Shown here: piece after piece, positions 1 to 8,271 of the stretch
How positions within the stretch are numbered: the first letter of the stretch is position 1
Layout: every line of letters starts with the position of its first letter
Assembly: GCA_947495055.1 (NCBI GenBank)
Contig: CANLXO010000003.1
Coordinates: 124,001-188,000 of the forward strand
Origin: an uncultured Psychrobacter sp.
Lineage (GTDB): Bacteria > Pseudomonadota > Gammaproteobacteria > Pseudomonadales > Moraxellaceae
Reading direction: 5' to 3'
DNA length: 64,000 nt
Program-made: the position numbers and the translations under genes
The notes under the pieces: generated by a model
Seen by the model: the letters and a program-made list of their open reading frames with translations, nothing else
What the model was told of the DNA's origin: nothing
The model's database searches: none

Positions 1-320
1 TGATACTCCTCTGGCGATAATTCAAAAAAGTCCGCACGTATTAAATGCTGCGCTGGAAAGTCAGGATAGCGCTTGGCAAAGTCCTCAATAGGTGCTGGCG
101 CAAAGTCGACCAGAACGACGTTAGTAAATCCTTGCTCATGCATATAACCCACTTCATAAGCATTGCCCGCCCCTGGCACCAAGATACGCTGATCTTTGGC
201 AGACTTTGGCAACTGATCGATATAGGCTTTGAGTGGCGGCGATATTTGTCCCATATCCCACTGTATACTGCCTGTCTCGTAGCGCTGCTGCCAAAACTTA
301 GCTTGGTTGACCTTGTCCAT
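1..320 (-). CDS. Thiopurine S-methyltransferase-family SAM methyltransferase (partial, 3' end off window)
   Basis: Reading the minus strand from an ATG at 318-320 gives an open frame that runs off the left edge after about 106 residues. It begins MDKVNQAKFWQQRYETG and continues with an AdoMet-binding loop of the form ILVPGAGNAYEV, followed by a VDFAP segment, which is the usual first half of the TPMT family. Members transfer a methyl group from S-adenosylmethionine to sulfur, selenium or tellurium compounds. AGGA lies a few bases upstream of the ATG, which supports the start. The gene is oriented like the iron module to its right, but a gap of about 130 bp separates them and I infer a separate promoter. 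The family assignment is from the N-terminal half only; the substrate is unknown. Confidence 0.8.
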   Translation of the reverse strand, partial: MDKVNQAKFWQQRYETGSIQWDMGQISPPLKAYIDQLPKSAKDQRILVPGAGNAYEVGYMHEQGFTNVVLVDFAPAPIEDFAKRYPDFPAQHLIRADFFELSPEEY

Positions 321-451
321 AACGTATCCTGTTGTCCATTTTTAAAAACAATAATCTGCTACGACTTATCATATCAGGCTTATAATAGGTTTTTATATTA
401 TTTACACCTGTATTTTAATTTTAGCCCGTTTTTTATTTAAACGATTACTAA

Positions 452-1126
452 TCAATCTAGTCGTCCTGACTTACCCGCCAGCATATCATGCCATCTTTTG
501 TACTCAGGCATCGCCTCTTTTACCGTTTGCCAAAATGCCGCGCTATGATTGGCATGATGCAAATGACACAGCTCATGGACGATGACATATTCGGTGCATT
601 CGATAGCGTAGGCGGGCAAGTAAACAGACAGCCATACTCTTCGCACGCGGGTGTTACAGCTGCCCCAGCGCGTGTGCATTTTTTTGAATCTCACCTCTTT
701 AGCATTGGCACCGACGATAGGTTGCCACTTATCGAGCAGTGCAGGCGTGACTTCTGTAAGCTGTTGGCGATAGAGAGCGATTTTTTCATCATCAGTTAAA
801 ACAAGCGCTTGCGGCTCGCCCCACAATAGCACAGGACTATTATCCATATCGTTAGCTGAAAACGCTTGTTTACGTTGATGCTGCGCTAGGATTTGTGCAT
901 GATTATCAATCGCCCAAGGCACGCGCTTATCAATTGCCTGCGCGGCTTGCTCATAGCCCACAAACAGCGGTATAGACACCTTAAGCTGATACGGCTTTAG
1001 ACGAAAGTTAATATTTTTAACACGCTTTTGTGTGATATCTAAGGCAATACCTGCTGCTGCCAACTGGTTGAGCGCATTCTCTAATAAAGGCGTGCGGTGT
1101 TTAGGCGATGAGTGATTTTTTTTCAT
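452..1126 (-). CDS. YgjP-like (WSS/DUF45) zinc metallopeptidase domain protein
   Basis: A 224-residue cytoplasmic-looking protein with no signal peptide. Around residues 180-190 it carries VIVHELCHLHHANHS, a HExxH-type zinc site with a third ligand His downstream, preceded by the RWGSCN motif of the YgjP/DUF45 family. Family members are predicted metal-dependent hydrolases of poorly known substrate. I chose ATG at 1126 over a TTG one codon earlier. The start lies 3 nt after the stop of the DUF1513 gene, so the two are probably translationally coupled and co-transcribed as the last gene of the iron module. The link to iron is by position only; in other genomes this family stands alone. Confidence 0.85.
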   Translation of the reverse strand: MKKNHSSPKHRTPLLENALNQLAAAGIALDITQKRVKNINFRLKPYQLKVSIPLFVGYEQAAQAIDKRVPWAIDNHAQILAQHQRKQAFSANDMDNSPVLLWGEPQALVLTDDEKIALYRQQLTEVTPALLDKWQPIVGANAKEVRFKKMHTRWGSCNTRVRRVWLSVYLPAYAIECTEYVIVHELCHLHHANHSAAFWQTVKEAMPEYKRWHDMLAGKSGRLD

Positions 1127-1129
1127 CAA

Positions 1130-2641
1130 CTATGACAACGCTTGCAAGTGATTGTCAAAAGACATCAAATGCTGCTGACCATCTACCACGATACACGCTT
1201 TGCTAGGCTGATTATCTGCTTTTGCTTCGCTATTAGTGACGTGCAAAGCGCTAAGATAACCATGCCCATCACTGACGATAAAGCCTGATTTTTCGAAGTT
1301 TGTTGCTACACCCGCGCAATCTGGCAGGCGCACAGTATCAACGAGGCTATGCGTTTTTAAATCAAAGATAGCCGCGCAGCCACCCATTGGCGTGGCGACG
1401 CATACCTGATCGTGCTCGCTATCGACAGCGACGCTAGCGATATACTGATGAAACCTCTGCCACTGATTATCAGGCATAACCAAAGGAGTAAACTGGGTAT
1501 TGCCGCGCTTATGGGTTAGTACTAGTGGTATATTGATATGACGCTCACCTTGAAACTGAATCCCGATAGCGACCGTACCGTTATCGTGAATGGCAAGATG
1601 GCGCACGCTCATCTGATTGTGCTCAGGGGTGATTTGCTCCAGTAGTTGACCGTCACGTAAGTTTAGATATACCAAAGAGGGGCGCATAGTATCGAGATTT
1701 AGCTCCTCGCGCGATGCCTGCTCGGTTTTGATACCGCCATTAGCGATGATCAATGTCTCGCCGTCTGAATGCATAATCAGCTCGTGCGGGCCGATACCGT
1801 AGGAGTCAAATTCTGCTATTTTTTGATAGTTGCGAGCATTATAAACGCCGATCTTACCGCTCAAAGTTATCGTATCGTTTTGGGTCACGTAGAGCCGATT
1901 ACCATCTAAACTGTAACAAGCATGACCATAAAAGTGACGATCAGCCGATGCCTTGATGGCGCGCTTAACTTGCCCAGTAGCGGCGTCTAATACCCAAAAT
2001 CTCTTACTTGGCCGCCGTCCCATAACGACGACATCGCGGCTTTGCTTATCAGTTGCTGCTCTACTGTTAGAGATAGGCTGGACGACGATATCGTGTACAC
2101 GTTCAGGCATCAACGTTTGCCAGACAAGCTGCCGATCAGCATCGATACCGACGACGCCAAAATCGTTACCACTATTGTCTTCGCTATCATAATGTGCTGA
2201 CATGTTCTTTGGTATAGCGGCTACCCCACTCACCCAGCACACTGGACGCGCAAGCCTAGTTGTCGTATATAATGCCGCTAACTCCTGATCCGCTTTATCT
2301 TTATTAGCATTTGTCTCATCAGGGTTTGAGTATGCTCGTTTTGCTGCATCAAAAGCACATCGCAAACGTATGAGCGGTTTGGCTGGTGTTGAGGTTTTTG
2401 CTGGTGAGGATAAAACAGAGAATGCGTTTAGCCGCGCCTGAGCACCCCTTATATAATCTTGTAATCTTGCCTCAGGCTGACGTTGCTTACGATACTGATG
2501 ATGCATAGCTACAAAAATAGAGGTGCCAAGCGCTGTTAGCGCGGATGTCTTGATAAGCTCGTAACTCAATTGCTGGTTTGAGGGAGTGGTAGATAGATTT
2601 TTATTCGTCTTAGCAGAGCTTATTTTAGTTTTATTATTCAT
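1130..2641 (-). CDS. DUF1513 family protein (predicted beta-propeller)
   Basis: A 503-residue protein whose N-terminus has a hydrophobic stretch at about residues 31-47, likely a signal anchor, followed by a region rich in propeller-like strands. Recognisable pieces are GVVGIDADRQLVWQ, the ARPVCWVSG segment and FYGHACYSLDGNRLYVTQND; the latter resembles the GHG-type blade of DUF1513 proteins. Function is not established; the family recurs beside imelysins and di-haem oxidoreductases, as here. It lies 37 nt downstream of the second imelysin gene and directly abuts the metallopeptidase gene. It is longer than the usual family length of about 360-400 residues because of an N-terminal extension of roughly 100 polar residues. 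I infer a periplasmic role in iron acquisition with its neighbours. Confidence 0.82.
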   Translation of the reverse strand: MNNKTKISSAKTNKNLSTTPSNQQLSYELIKTSALTALGTSIFVAMHHQYRKQRQPEARLQDYIRGAQARLNAFSVLSSPAKTSTPAKPLIRLRCAFDAAKRAYSNPDETNANKDKADQELAALYTTTRLARPVCWVSGVAAIPKNMSAHYDSEDNSGNDFGVVGIDADRQLVWQTLMPERVHDIVVQPISNSRAATDKQSRDVVVMGRRPSKRFWVLDAATGQVKRAIKASADRHFYGHACYSLDGNRLYVTQNDTITLSGKIGVYNARNYQKIAEFDSYGIGPHELIMHSDGETLIIANGGIKTEQASREELNLDTMRPSLVYLNLRDGQLLEQITPEHNQMSVRHLAIHDNGTVAIGIQFQGERHINIPLVLTHKRGNTQFTPLVMPDNQWQRFHQYIASVAVDSEHDQVCVATPMGGCAAIFDLKTHSLVDTVRLPDCAGVATNFEKSGFIVSDGHGYLSALHVTNSEAKADNQPSKACIVVDGQQHLMSFDNHLQALS

Positions 2642-2678
2642 AATCAGCTCCCCGCTTAACGCTATGGATAGTCATGTC

Positions 2679-3815
2679 TTAGTCGCCATCATTACTATTA
2701 AAGCCCACACGTATACCTAAAGTGGGAATAAGCTGACGTTTTATAAGCCGCGTAACTGTCGTTAATTGATCAAACAAGGCTTGCTGCTCAGACTTGTCTG
2801 CGTCGGCGATATCTTCTGGCATTTGCGCAAGTAGTGTCGTGGTATCACTAAGCGCGGTGGAGAGATTATCACTGACTAGGCTCTCATTATTGCGCCCAAG
2901 TATAGCGATCAAAGCAGGATCGGTCAGCGTTTGGTTTAGCGCATCTACCTTTGCGGTTATGATAGCGCAGCTTTGCTCAGCTGTTGCCGCTGGTAGATGA
3001 CCTTTTGTAGACCCTGTAATTCCTAATGGCTGATCGATCGCATTGGTTTTTGTGATCTCAACAAACGCTAGTAGCGAGTTAAACCACTGGTTGAGCCCCT
3101 GATCGCTAGTTGGGGTTTTGTCGATAGCCATCAGGGTTGCTGCGTTCTTGCGCCAGTTGTTTTCGATAGCTTTGAGGCGCGTGCTCAAAGCACTACTGGC
3201 ACTAATGACATACGCGCACTGCGCGGCATCTAAGTTGTCGTTGACATATAGCGCCTCCTCAAGCCCGGGTACGCCTTGAACAATAGCACTTTCGTTAGCC
3301 AATTGCTCAGCAGTTAGGTTTGGGTTGGCAGCGATAAGATCCGCCACGCCGCTATGCACCAGTCCGCGCTCATCAGGATAGTAGTTTATATATAAGTTAC
3401 TCATGCTATCAGTCGCCGGGCCAAAGTTAATCATCTCAGCTGCCGCCCAAGCCTGTGCAAGTTGTAACCACTGATCTCGTAATTCTTGTAGCTTAGCGCC
3501 GCTAACTGGCGCTTGCTGGCAGTTTTGCTGAGCAAGCTTATACAATTGCTCGCTTTGCTTGGCAGCATCTGCATAAGCTGGAATCACTATATCATCAGCG
3601 ACATGAGTCAGATAAGTACTGGCAGTCTCAGCGCTAATATCTACAGCAGTGACCCGCTCACTATTACTTTGCGCCGCAGCCGATTGGGTCGGCTCTTGAG
3701 TGACCTTTTGGCTATCTACCTCGCTAGCAGTATCGTCAGCAGGTTTGACGCAACTGATGAGTAGCCCTGCACTTAGAGCGGATAACGCTAGCACTAAACC
3801 ATGATTTATTTTCAT
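2679..3815 (-). CDS. Imelysin-family lipoprotein, second copy with altered GxHxxE motif
   Basis: A 378-residue protein with a lipoprotein signal (LSAGLLISC, lipobox Cys at about residue 22) and a polar linker before an imelysin-like helical domain. Imelysins (peptidase M75 family) are periplasmic or outer-membrane proteins associated with iron uptake. The family signature GxHxxE appears here as GVPGLEEALY, so the His is replaced by Pro, whereas the first copy at 5559-7007 keeps it. The partner region NFGPATDSMSNLYINYYPDE matches the first imelysin motif. It sits between the di-haem gene (46 nt upstream) and the DUF1513 gene (37 nt downstream), the same order as the known Pseudomonas imelysin/di-haem/imelysin/DUF1513 cluster. 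An iron-related role is inferred from family and context. Confidence 0.85.
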   Translation of the reverse strand: MKINHGLVLALSALSAGLLISCVKPADDTASEVDSQKVTQEPTQSAAAQSNSERVTAVDISAETASTYLTHVADDIVIPAYADAAKQSEQLYKLAQQNCQQAPVSGAKLQELRDQWLQLAQAWAAAEMINFGPATDSMSNLYINYYPDERGLVHSGVADLIAANPNLTAEQLANESAIVQGVPGLEEALYVNDNLDAAQCAYVISASSALSTRLKAIENNWRKNAATLMAIDKTPTSDQGLNQWFNSLLAFVEITKTNAIDQPLGITGSTKGHLPAATAEQSCAIITAKVDALNQTLTDPALIAILGRNNESLVSDNLSTALSDTTTLLAQMPEDIADADKSEQQALFDQLTTVTRLIKRQLIPTLGIRVGFNSNDGD

Positions 3816-3860
3816 AAAGTTCTCGGTAATTTATAATTCTATAGCAGATTTCGATTATTT

Positions 3861-5420
3861 TTATAATGATTTTAAAAACGCATTAAGCTCAGCGCGACCT
3901 TGCTTATCTAGTTTGAGTACGTTTTGCTTTTGCGCCTCAGCCTCGCCGCCATGCCACAGTACCGCTTCCATTAGCGTGCGCGCGCGTCCATCATGCAAAA
4001 ACGTTGCTTGCGAATCGACAGTTTGCGCAAGACCGATACCCCAAAGCGCTGGGGTGCGCCATTCGTAAGAATTCGCTAAAAACTCAACTTGTATGTCTTT
4101 TGCTGGAAGCTTGCCTGCAATAGTACGATCCGCCAAGTCATCACCCATGTCATGCAATAGTAAATCAGTATAAGGATAGATGACTTGCCCGTGCTGCTCA
4201 AGACGGTCATCGTCGGTTTTTGGCAACACATATCTTGGGGTATGGCAGCTTTGACAGCCTATATCATAAAAACGCTGTTTGCCTGCGAGCACCAGCTCAC
4301 TATCTGCATCACGGCGATGTGGAACCGCTAGATTACGCGTATAAAACTCCACAAACTTAGTAATCTCGTCACTGACCTCTACCGCAGGCCTGCCATCGCC
4401 TTGCGTATCGCTTCCCGTTGCAGCATTTAAGCAAGCGGCTTGAGTCGGCATGCAAGACTCATGAGGACGGATGTTTGAGGTTAAGCCCATATCTTCATTA
4501 AAGGCGCTTTGGTTTTGAGTCACCAGTCTGGTTTGACCCGCCTTCCAACCAAAACGTCCTAGTGCGACTTTGCCTGTTTGTGGATCCATAGCCAGATTGA
4601 ACTTACCAGAGATACCGTCTTTGCTACTATTGGCTTGGTTTTTGATGTCGGTGCCTGGTATCTGCTCAAGCAGTCCTAGCCCTATCATCGGTAGCGCGAC
4701 TCGCGGCGACACCATCAATGCCTCATCAAAAGCGCCGTAGCCGGGATGAGTTAAGTTAAAGGTAGGCGCGCGCAGCGTCTCCACGTGACCATCAGCAAAA
4801 GTAACCGGTTTATCTGTCCACGTAACACGGATACGCGCCTCAGCAGGTACGCCTTGGACGCCGCGGTCTTGCAACTGGCCACCATAATTTGGATGTACGA
4901 CCCTTTCGATAAGAGAGTCTTGTAGTTGCTGTTTTTGCTCAGCAGTTTGTGCCGGCATAGCCAAACGAATCAATAGACTATCGGCATCGTCATCACTTGT
5001 CATCGGAGCATGCCCGCGCCCGTCTTTTATATGACAAGACTGACAAGCGGCTACGTTAAATAAAGCACCTAGACCGTCGCGGCTATCGGTACTAGCAGGA
5101 GCGGCAACCCAAGGCTGCATAAAAAAAGCATTACCAATAAAAAAGTCACCCTTACGTGAGGCAGTTAGATTCGATGAGGGTTTTGAGTAACTCTCACGGC
5201 TGCTAATAGTGATACCGGTGTCGCCGCCTTGCTTGATCTCTTGCGGATCAAAGGTCGCTAGCTGCTGCATAGGAACACCTGCTAGTGACTCTATGGTCTG
5301 TACGCGCTCAGAAGACAAGGCCTCGCTATCGCTTATAGTAGGCTGGCAGGCACTTATACCCAAAGCTGTCGTAATAGTGATTACTCGCTTATTAATACTG
5401 CAAATCTTATCAGTACTCAT
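3861..5420 (-). CDS. Di-haem oxidoreductase family (DUF1111) c-type cytochrome, lipoprotein
   Basis: A 519-residue exported protein. The N-terminus ends in a lipobox-like GISAC at about residue 25. Two CxxCH haem-binding sites are visible: CQSCHIKDGRGHAP near residue 128 and CQSCHTPRYVLP near residue 389; a further Cys pair (CMPTQAAC) lies between them. This layout is that of the DUF1111 di-haem oxidoreductases, often called thiol oxidoreductase-like proteins. Such proteins are thought to handle electrons in the periplasm or at the outer membrane; with imelysins on both sides I infer a role in redox chemistry of iron or haem uptake. A terminator-like hairpin and a Fur-like box lie immediately upstream, see those entries. 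Haem attachment would use the Ccm system encoded at 34-37 kb. Confidence 0.9.
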   Translation of the reverse strand: MSTDKICSINKRVITITTALGISACQPTISDSEALSSERVQTIESLAGVPMQQLATFDPQEIKQGGDTGITISSRESYSKPSSNLTASRKGDFFIGNAFFMQPWVAAPASTDSRDGLGALFNVAACQSCHIKDGRGHAPMTSDDDADSLLIRLAMPAQTAEQKQQLQDSLIERVVHPNYGGQLQDRGVQGVPAEARIRVTWTDKPVTFADGHVETLRAPTFNLTHPGYGAFDEALMVSPRVALPMIGLGLLEQIPGTDIKNQANSSKDGISGKFNLAMDPQTGKVALGRFGWKAGQTRLVTQNQSAFNEDMGLTSNIRPHESCMPTQAACLNAATGSDTQGDGRPAVEVSDEITKFVEFYTRNLAVPHRRDADSELVLAGKQRFYDIGCQSCHTPRYVLPKTDDDRLEQHGQVIYPYTDLLLHDMGDDLADRTIAGKLPAKDIQVEFLANSYEWRTPALWGIGLAQTVDSQATFLHDGRARTLMEAVLWHGGEAEAQKQNVLKLDKQGRAELNAFLKSL

Positions 5421-5438
5421 AAAATCCTTAACTTAACA

Positions 5439-5477
5439 CAAAAAAAACACGTTATCAGTCAACGCTGATAACGTGTT
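5439..5477 (-). terminator. Perfect terminator-like hairpin between imelysin 1 and the di-haem gene
   Basis: On the minus strand a 13-bp perfect stem (AACACGTTATCAG, pairing 5465-5477 with 5446-5458) with a 6-nt loop is followed by an uninterrupted T run. It begins about 80 nt after the imelysin stop and ends less than 20 nt before the di-haem start codon. It could end transcripts from the first imelysin, or act as an attenuator in the leader of the downstream genes. Confidence 0.75.
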
Positions 5478-5501
5478 ATTGTACTCCAATCGCTCGTTTA
5501 T

Positions 5502-5520
5502 GAAAACAATTCTCATTCAC
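5502..5520. promoter_or_regulatory. Fur-box-like site upstream of the di-haem gene
   Basis: The 19-bp site matches the classical GATAATGATAATCATTATC consensus at 12 of 19 positions by hand alignment and contains the TTCTCATT core. It lies 82-100 nt upstream of the di-haem start codon. Regulation by Fur is an inference. Confidence 0.45.
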
Positions 5521-5558
5521 TTTTAACGAATTAGTAGCCACTGTTAGTAAGCTTTGAT

Positions 5559-7007
5559 TTACATTCCATCGTCCGCCGCTAGATTGTCAATACCGACTGA
5601 TTTTGCAGCATTCTCCAAGCTATCCGTTAGCGCTTGCAAACTTGTAATACCATTCTCAACCCAACTGCGGCGCTTGTTTTGCTCCTCAGCAGTGATTCCC
5701 TGTTTGCTGACTTGTCCAGCAGTAGCAATCATCTGATCGACCTTTATCTCTTCGTTTTCAGCTTTGTCATTAATGACGTCAAAGGCCGCTTTTACTCTAG
5801 TAAAGTCAGAGTCTAGTTGATCTGCGGCGTCTTTATGCCCAGTGTCAACGAGGTATTGTTTAAGACCGTAACCGCCGATAGTTTTATCATTGATAGTCTG
5901 ATAATTACCGTTAAATAAGTTTTGAATACCACGCGCGTTATTAGCATAGCTAATGTGAGTTAAGTCACTAAAACAGTCGTGCTCATCTTCGGTAGAGCCT
6001 GTGACAAAAGCCACTTGCATGCGCTGCGAGGCCAGCTCGCCTAGGGCTAGGCTACCCATTTGATACATGATTTGGCGCAGGGCATTATCATCTCGGCGGG
6101 CTAGCATATCACTACGTAGTGTGTTTTCGCTTTTGGGCTGCCACTGGGCTTCCATTAAGGCTAGATCATCAACCAATAACTGGGTCGCTGCTTTTAGATA
6201 CTCGCCGCGGCGCTCACATATGCTGACATCGTCGTTTACTATATCACCGCTGGTGCATTGACCCTCTGCCGTAACATAATCACTAACAGGACGCTTGCCT
6301 GCACCTTCGCCTACGCCGTTGGTATCTTGACCCCATAGTAGGAACTCTATGGCGTGATAGCCTGTAGTGACATTGGCTTCACTCCCGCCAATCTCAGCCA
6401 TATCGACTAAAAGCTCAGGGGTAATCTCGCTAGTGTCTTGCTTGACACTAGCGACGGTAATGCGCTTACTATTGATAATGTTATCGCTACTATTGTACTC
6501 GCCTTCGTAGCTATCACTAACATAATCTATAAGTGCCTCATCAAGCGGCCAGGCATTAACTTGACCCTCCCAGCTATCGATACTACCGATCTTGCGCTTA
6601 TCGTCATTGCTGACAAAACCCTCATCGAATCGAAACACCTCTGTTTGCGAATAAGGCTTGCGCGCCGCCTTGTACGCCGCTTTAGCTGCAGCAAGATTGG
6701 CTTCACTTGGCGCATCAACGTAAGTGTCAACGGCAGCTTGGAGCACTTTTGCGCTCTCAAGCGAATCCTTGTAGGCAGCATGCGCCATATTGCTATAACT
6801 AATTAGCAATCTATCTAAACTTGCATGCTGAGCACCATCACTTGCTGTGTTTGCGGTATCTGTAGTTGCAGCAGTCTCATTTTGCTCAGTCGCCATAGCA
6901 TTCTCTTCGGTCTGTTTGGTGCAAGCAGATATCATCAGCATAGAAGATAGCGCAACTGCCAAACTCGCTGGCAAAAAGCGACGACGTTTTAGCGTAGTGA
7001 TGGTCAT
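5559..7007 (-). CDS. Imelysin-family (M75) iron-regulated lipoprotein, first copy
   Basis: A 482-residue lipoprotein: the signal peptide ends in SSMLMISACTKQ with the lipobox Cys at about residue 29, followed by a Thr/Ala/Asn-rich linker. The imelysin domain keeps both family motifs: SIDSWEGQVNAWPLDEALID near residue 140 and GYHAIEFLLWGQD near residue 220, i.e. an intact GxHxxE. Length and motifs fit the larger imelysin type (IrpA/IcmP-like, algal p43-like). The role is periplasmic iron-related binding; despite the M75 peptidase label, protease activity is doubtful for many members. It is the promoter-proximal gene of the module, with two Fur-like boxes upstream and a terminator-like hairpin downstream, so it may be expressed more strongly than the genes behind it. 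Confidence 0.9.
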   Translation of the reverse strand: MTITTLKRRRFLPASLAVALSSMLMISACTKQTEENAMATEQNETAATTDTANTASDGAQHASLDRLLISYSNMAHAAYKDSLESAKVLQAAVDTYVDAPSEANLAAAKAAYKAARKPYSQTEVFRFDEGFVSNDDKRKIGSIDSWEGQVNAWPLDEALIDYVSDSYEGEYNSSDNIINSKRITVASVKQDTSEITPELLVDMAEIGGSEANVTTGYHAIEFLLWGQDTNGVGEGAGKRPVSDYVTAEGQCTSGDIVNDDVSICERRGEYLKAATQLLVDDLALMEAQWQPKSENTLRSDMLARRDDNALRQIMYQMGSLALGELASQRMQVAFVTGSTEDEHDCFSDLTHISYANNARGIQNLFNGNYQTINDKTIGGYGLKQYLVDTGHKDAADQLDSDFTRVKAAFDVINDKAENEEIKVDQMIATAGQVSKQGITAEEQNKRRSWVENGITSLQALTDSLENAAKSVGIDNLAADDGM

Positions 7008-7043
7008 AAATAGCCTTAATCAATGGTGTAAAAGTTTAATCTA

Positions 7044-7062
7044 GCTAATGAGAATTGGAGGA
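7044..7062. promoter_or_regulatory. Possible half Fur box close to the imelysin start
   Basis: GCTAATGAGAAT matches the left half of the Fur consensus well (10 of 19 over the whole site, 10 of the first 12). It is 37-55 nt upstream of the imelysin start, between the better box and the gene. Alone it would be weak evidence. Confidence 0.3.
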
Positions 7063-7109
7063 GTAAATCTCTAGCTACTTTGATAATACTTAATTTTGCA
7101 AATTATAAT

Positions 7110-7128
7110 GTTATTGAGAACTATTATC
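7110..7128. promoter_or_regulatory. Fur-box-like palindrome upstream of the imelysin operon
   Basis: The site GTTATTGAGAACTATTATC matches the 19-bp Fur consensus at 14 of 19 positions by hand alignment and is itself an imperfect palindrome. It lies about 100 nt upstream of the first imelysin start in AT-rich DNA suitable for a promoter. Fur repression of the whole module is the simplest inference and agrees with imelysin biology. Confidence 0.6.
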
Positions 7129-7235
7129 AAATAAAAATTAATGTTATTTTATTTGGCAATAAAAGGACAACAATCTTAGCGCTTAATCTTTAACGATTTT
7201 TATATATAAATATCGCTAAACCTTGAATTATAGAC

Positions 7236-7261
7236 ACAAAAAAGCCAGCATGACGCTGGCT
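7236..7261 (-). terminator. Rho-independent terminator of the OmpA-type lipoprotein gene
   Basis: A 7-bp stem AGCCAGC/GCTGGCT (7243-7249 and 7255-7261) with a 5-nt loop is followed, on the minus strand, by a run of T opposite 7238-7243. It lies about 30 nt after the stop codon at 7292. Confidence 0.8.
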
Positions 7262-7291
7262 CTTTTTAGTTTAAACTATAGATATTAAATC

Positions 7292-7948
7292 TTAGTTAAT
7301 GCTTTGTGGTGAGTTGATGGTTAGCTCAACACGGCGGTTTTGCTGACGACCATAGTCAGTGTTGTTGTCAGCGATAGGACGTGACTCGCCATAAGCGACA
7401 ACGTTTACGCGGTTAGATGCTACGCCGCGAGCAGTCAAGTAGTTCGCTACTGAGTAAGCACGATCTCTTGATAGACGCGTATTATAAGACGCATCACCAC
7501 GGCTATCAGTATGACCTGCAATAGTCACAGTAGTCTGGTTGTACTGACTCATCGTTGACGCTAGCTTGTCAAGAGTAGGTCTAAACGAAGGGGCTAAGCT
7601 GGCATCATCAAAAGCAAAAGTGATGTTACCTGGCATAACCAAATCAATATTACCTGTCGTTGGGTTTTGCTCAACCGTTACGCCTGTACCTGCCATTTGC
7701 TGCTCTAACTGGCGCGCTTGACGCTCCATGTAGTAGCCCACGCCTGCACCCAAAGCGGCACCAATAGCGGCATCACGACCTGTTTTGTCACCGCCAGTTG
7801 CTTTTGAGATTGTGGCACCACCAGCTGCACCAACCAAACCACCCAAAGCGGCTTTGTTTAAACGCTGTTGTCCTGTGTTAGGATCAGTAGTACAACCACT
7901 AAGGGCTAGGCCAGATGCTACGGCGACGATCATTAATTGGTTACGCAT
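7292..7948 (-). CDS. OmpA-family lipoprotein with glycine-zipper domain (YiaD-like)
   Basis: A 218-residue outer-membrane lipoprotein. The signal peptide ends in LALSGCTTD (lipobox Cys at 19). Residues about 30-75 are a glycine-zipper segment (ALGGLVGAAGGATIS, AAIGAALGAGVGYYM), and residues about 105-215 form an OmpA C-terminal peptidoglycan-binding domain with TIAGHTDSRGDASYN and NRRVELTI. The protein is expected to tether the outer membrane to peptidoglycan, as in YiaD-type proteins. It is a single-gene unit with its own terminator, and divergent from the acyltransferase gene. The start ATG follows a good GAGGAAATTATT ribosome site. The family call is firm; a specific physiological role is not. 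Confidence 0.92.
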   Translation of the reverse strand: MRNQLMIVAVASGLALSGCTTDPNTGQQRLNKAALGGLVGAAGGATISKATGGDKTGRDAAIGAALGAGVGYYMERQARQLEQQMAGTGVTVEQNPTTGNIDLVMPGNITFAFDDASLAPSFRPTLDKLASTMSQYNQTTVTIAGHTDSRGDASYNTRLSRDRAYSVANYLTARGVASNRVNVVAYGESRPIADNNTDYGRQQNRRVELTINSPQSIN

Positions 7949-8271
7949 AATAATTTCCTCTATTCAATCAAATGGAGTTTTCAATAAATTTGTTTTCTTG
8001 GCAAGAGTAATTGCCTTTGTCTTATTGGGTGCTATTCACACTTGATATTATTATGGCAATCGCAACCTATCTATGTGTAATATTTTGTCACCTCTATGTA
8101 TGCAAAATGCAGAACTATACGTCATAATCATCTTAATTTTGAGCTTAAGCTTAGAGTCATTCACAACTATTTTGGGTCATAAGCTTTTATTTATCTGCTA
8201 AAATATTTTGCTATAGCGCCTATAATAGCGATTGCAACAACAATTAAAATAGCGATTACAAGGACATAATC
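7949..8271. other. Divergent intergenic region, 323 bp
   Basis: AT-rich spacer between the OmpA-type lipoprotein (minus) and the acyltransferase (plus). A TATAAT hexamer at 8221-8226 lies about 45 nt before the acyltransferase start and could be its -10 element, but I see no convincing -35. A ribosome site AAGGACATAATC precedes the ATG at 8272. I see no RNA gene or repeat here. Confidence 0.5.

Noticed and set aside
45..440. Open frame on the plus strand opposite the methyltransferase gene
   Set aside because: It is the antisense of the methyltransferase, which has clear family motifs; the plus-strand translation has none.
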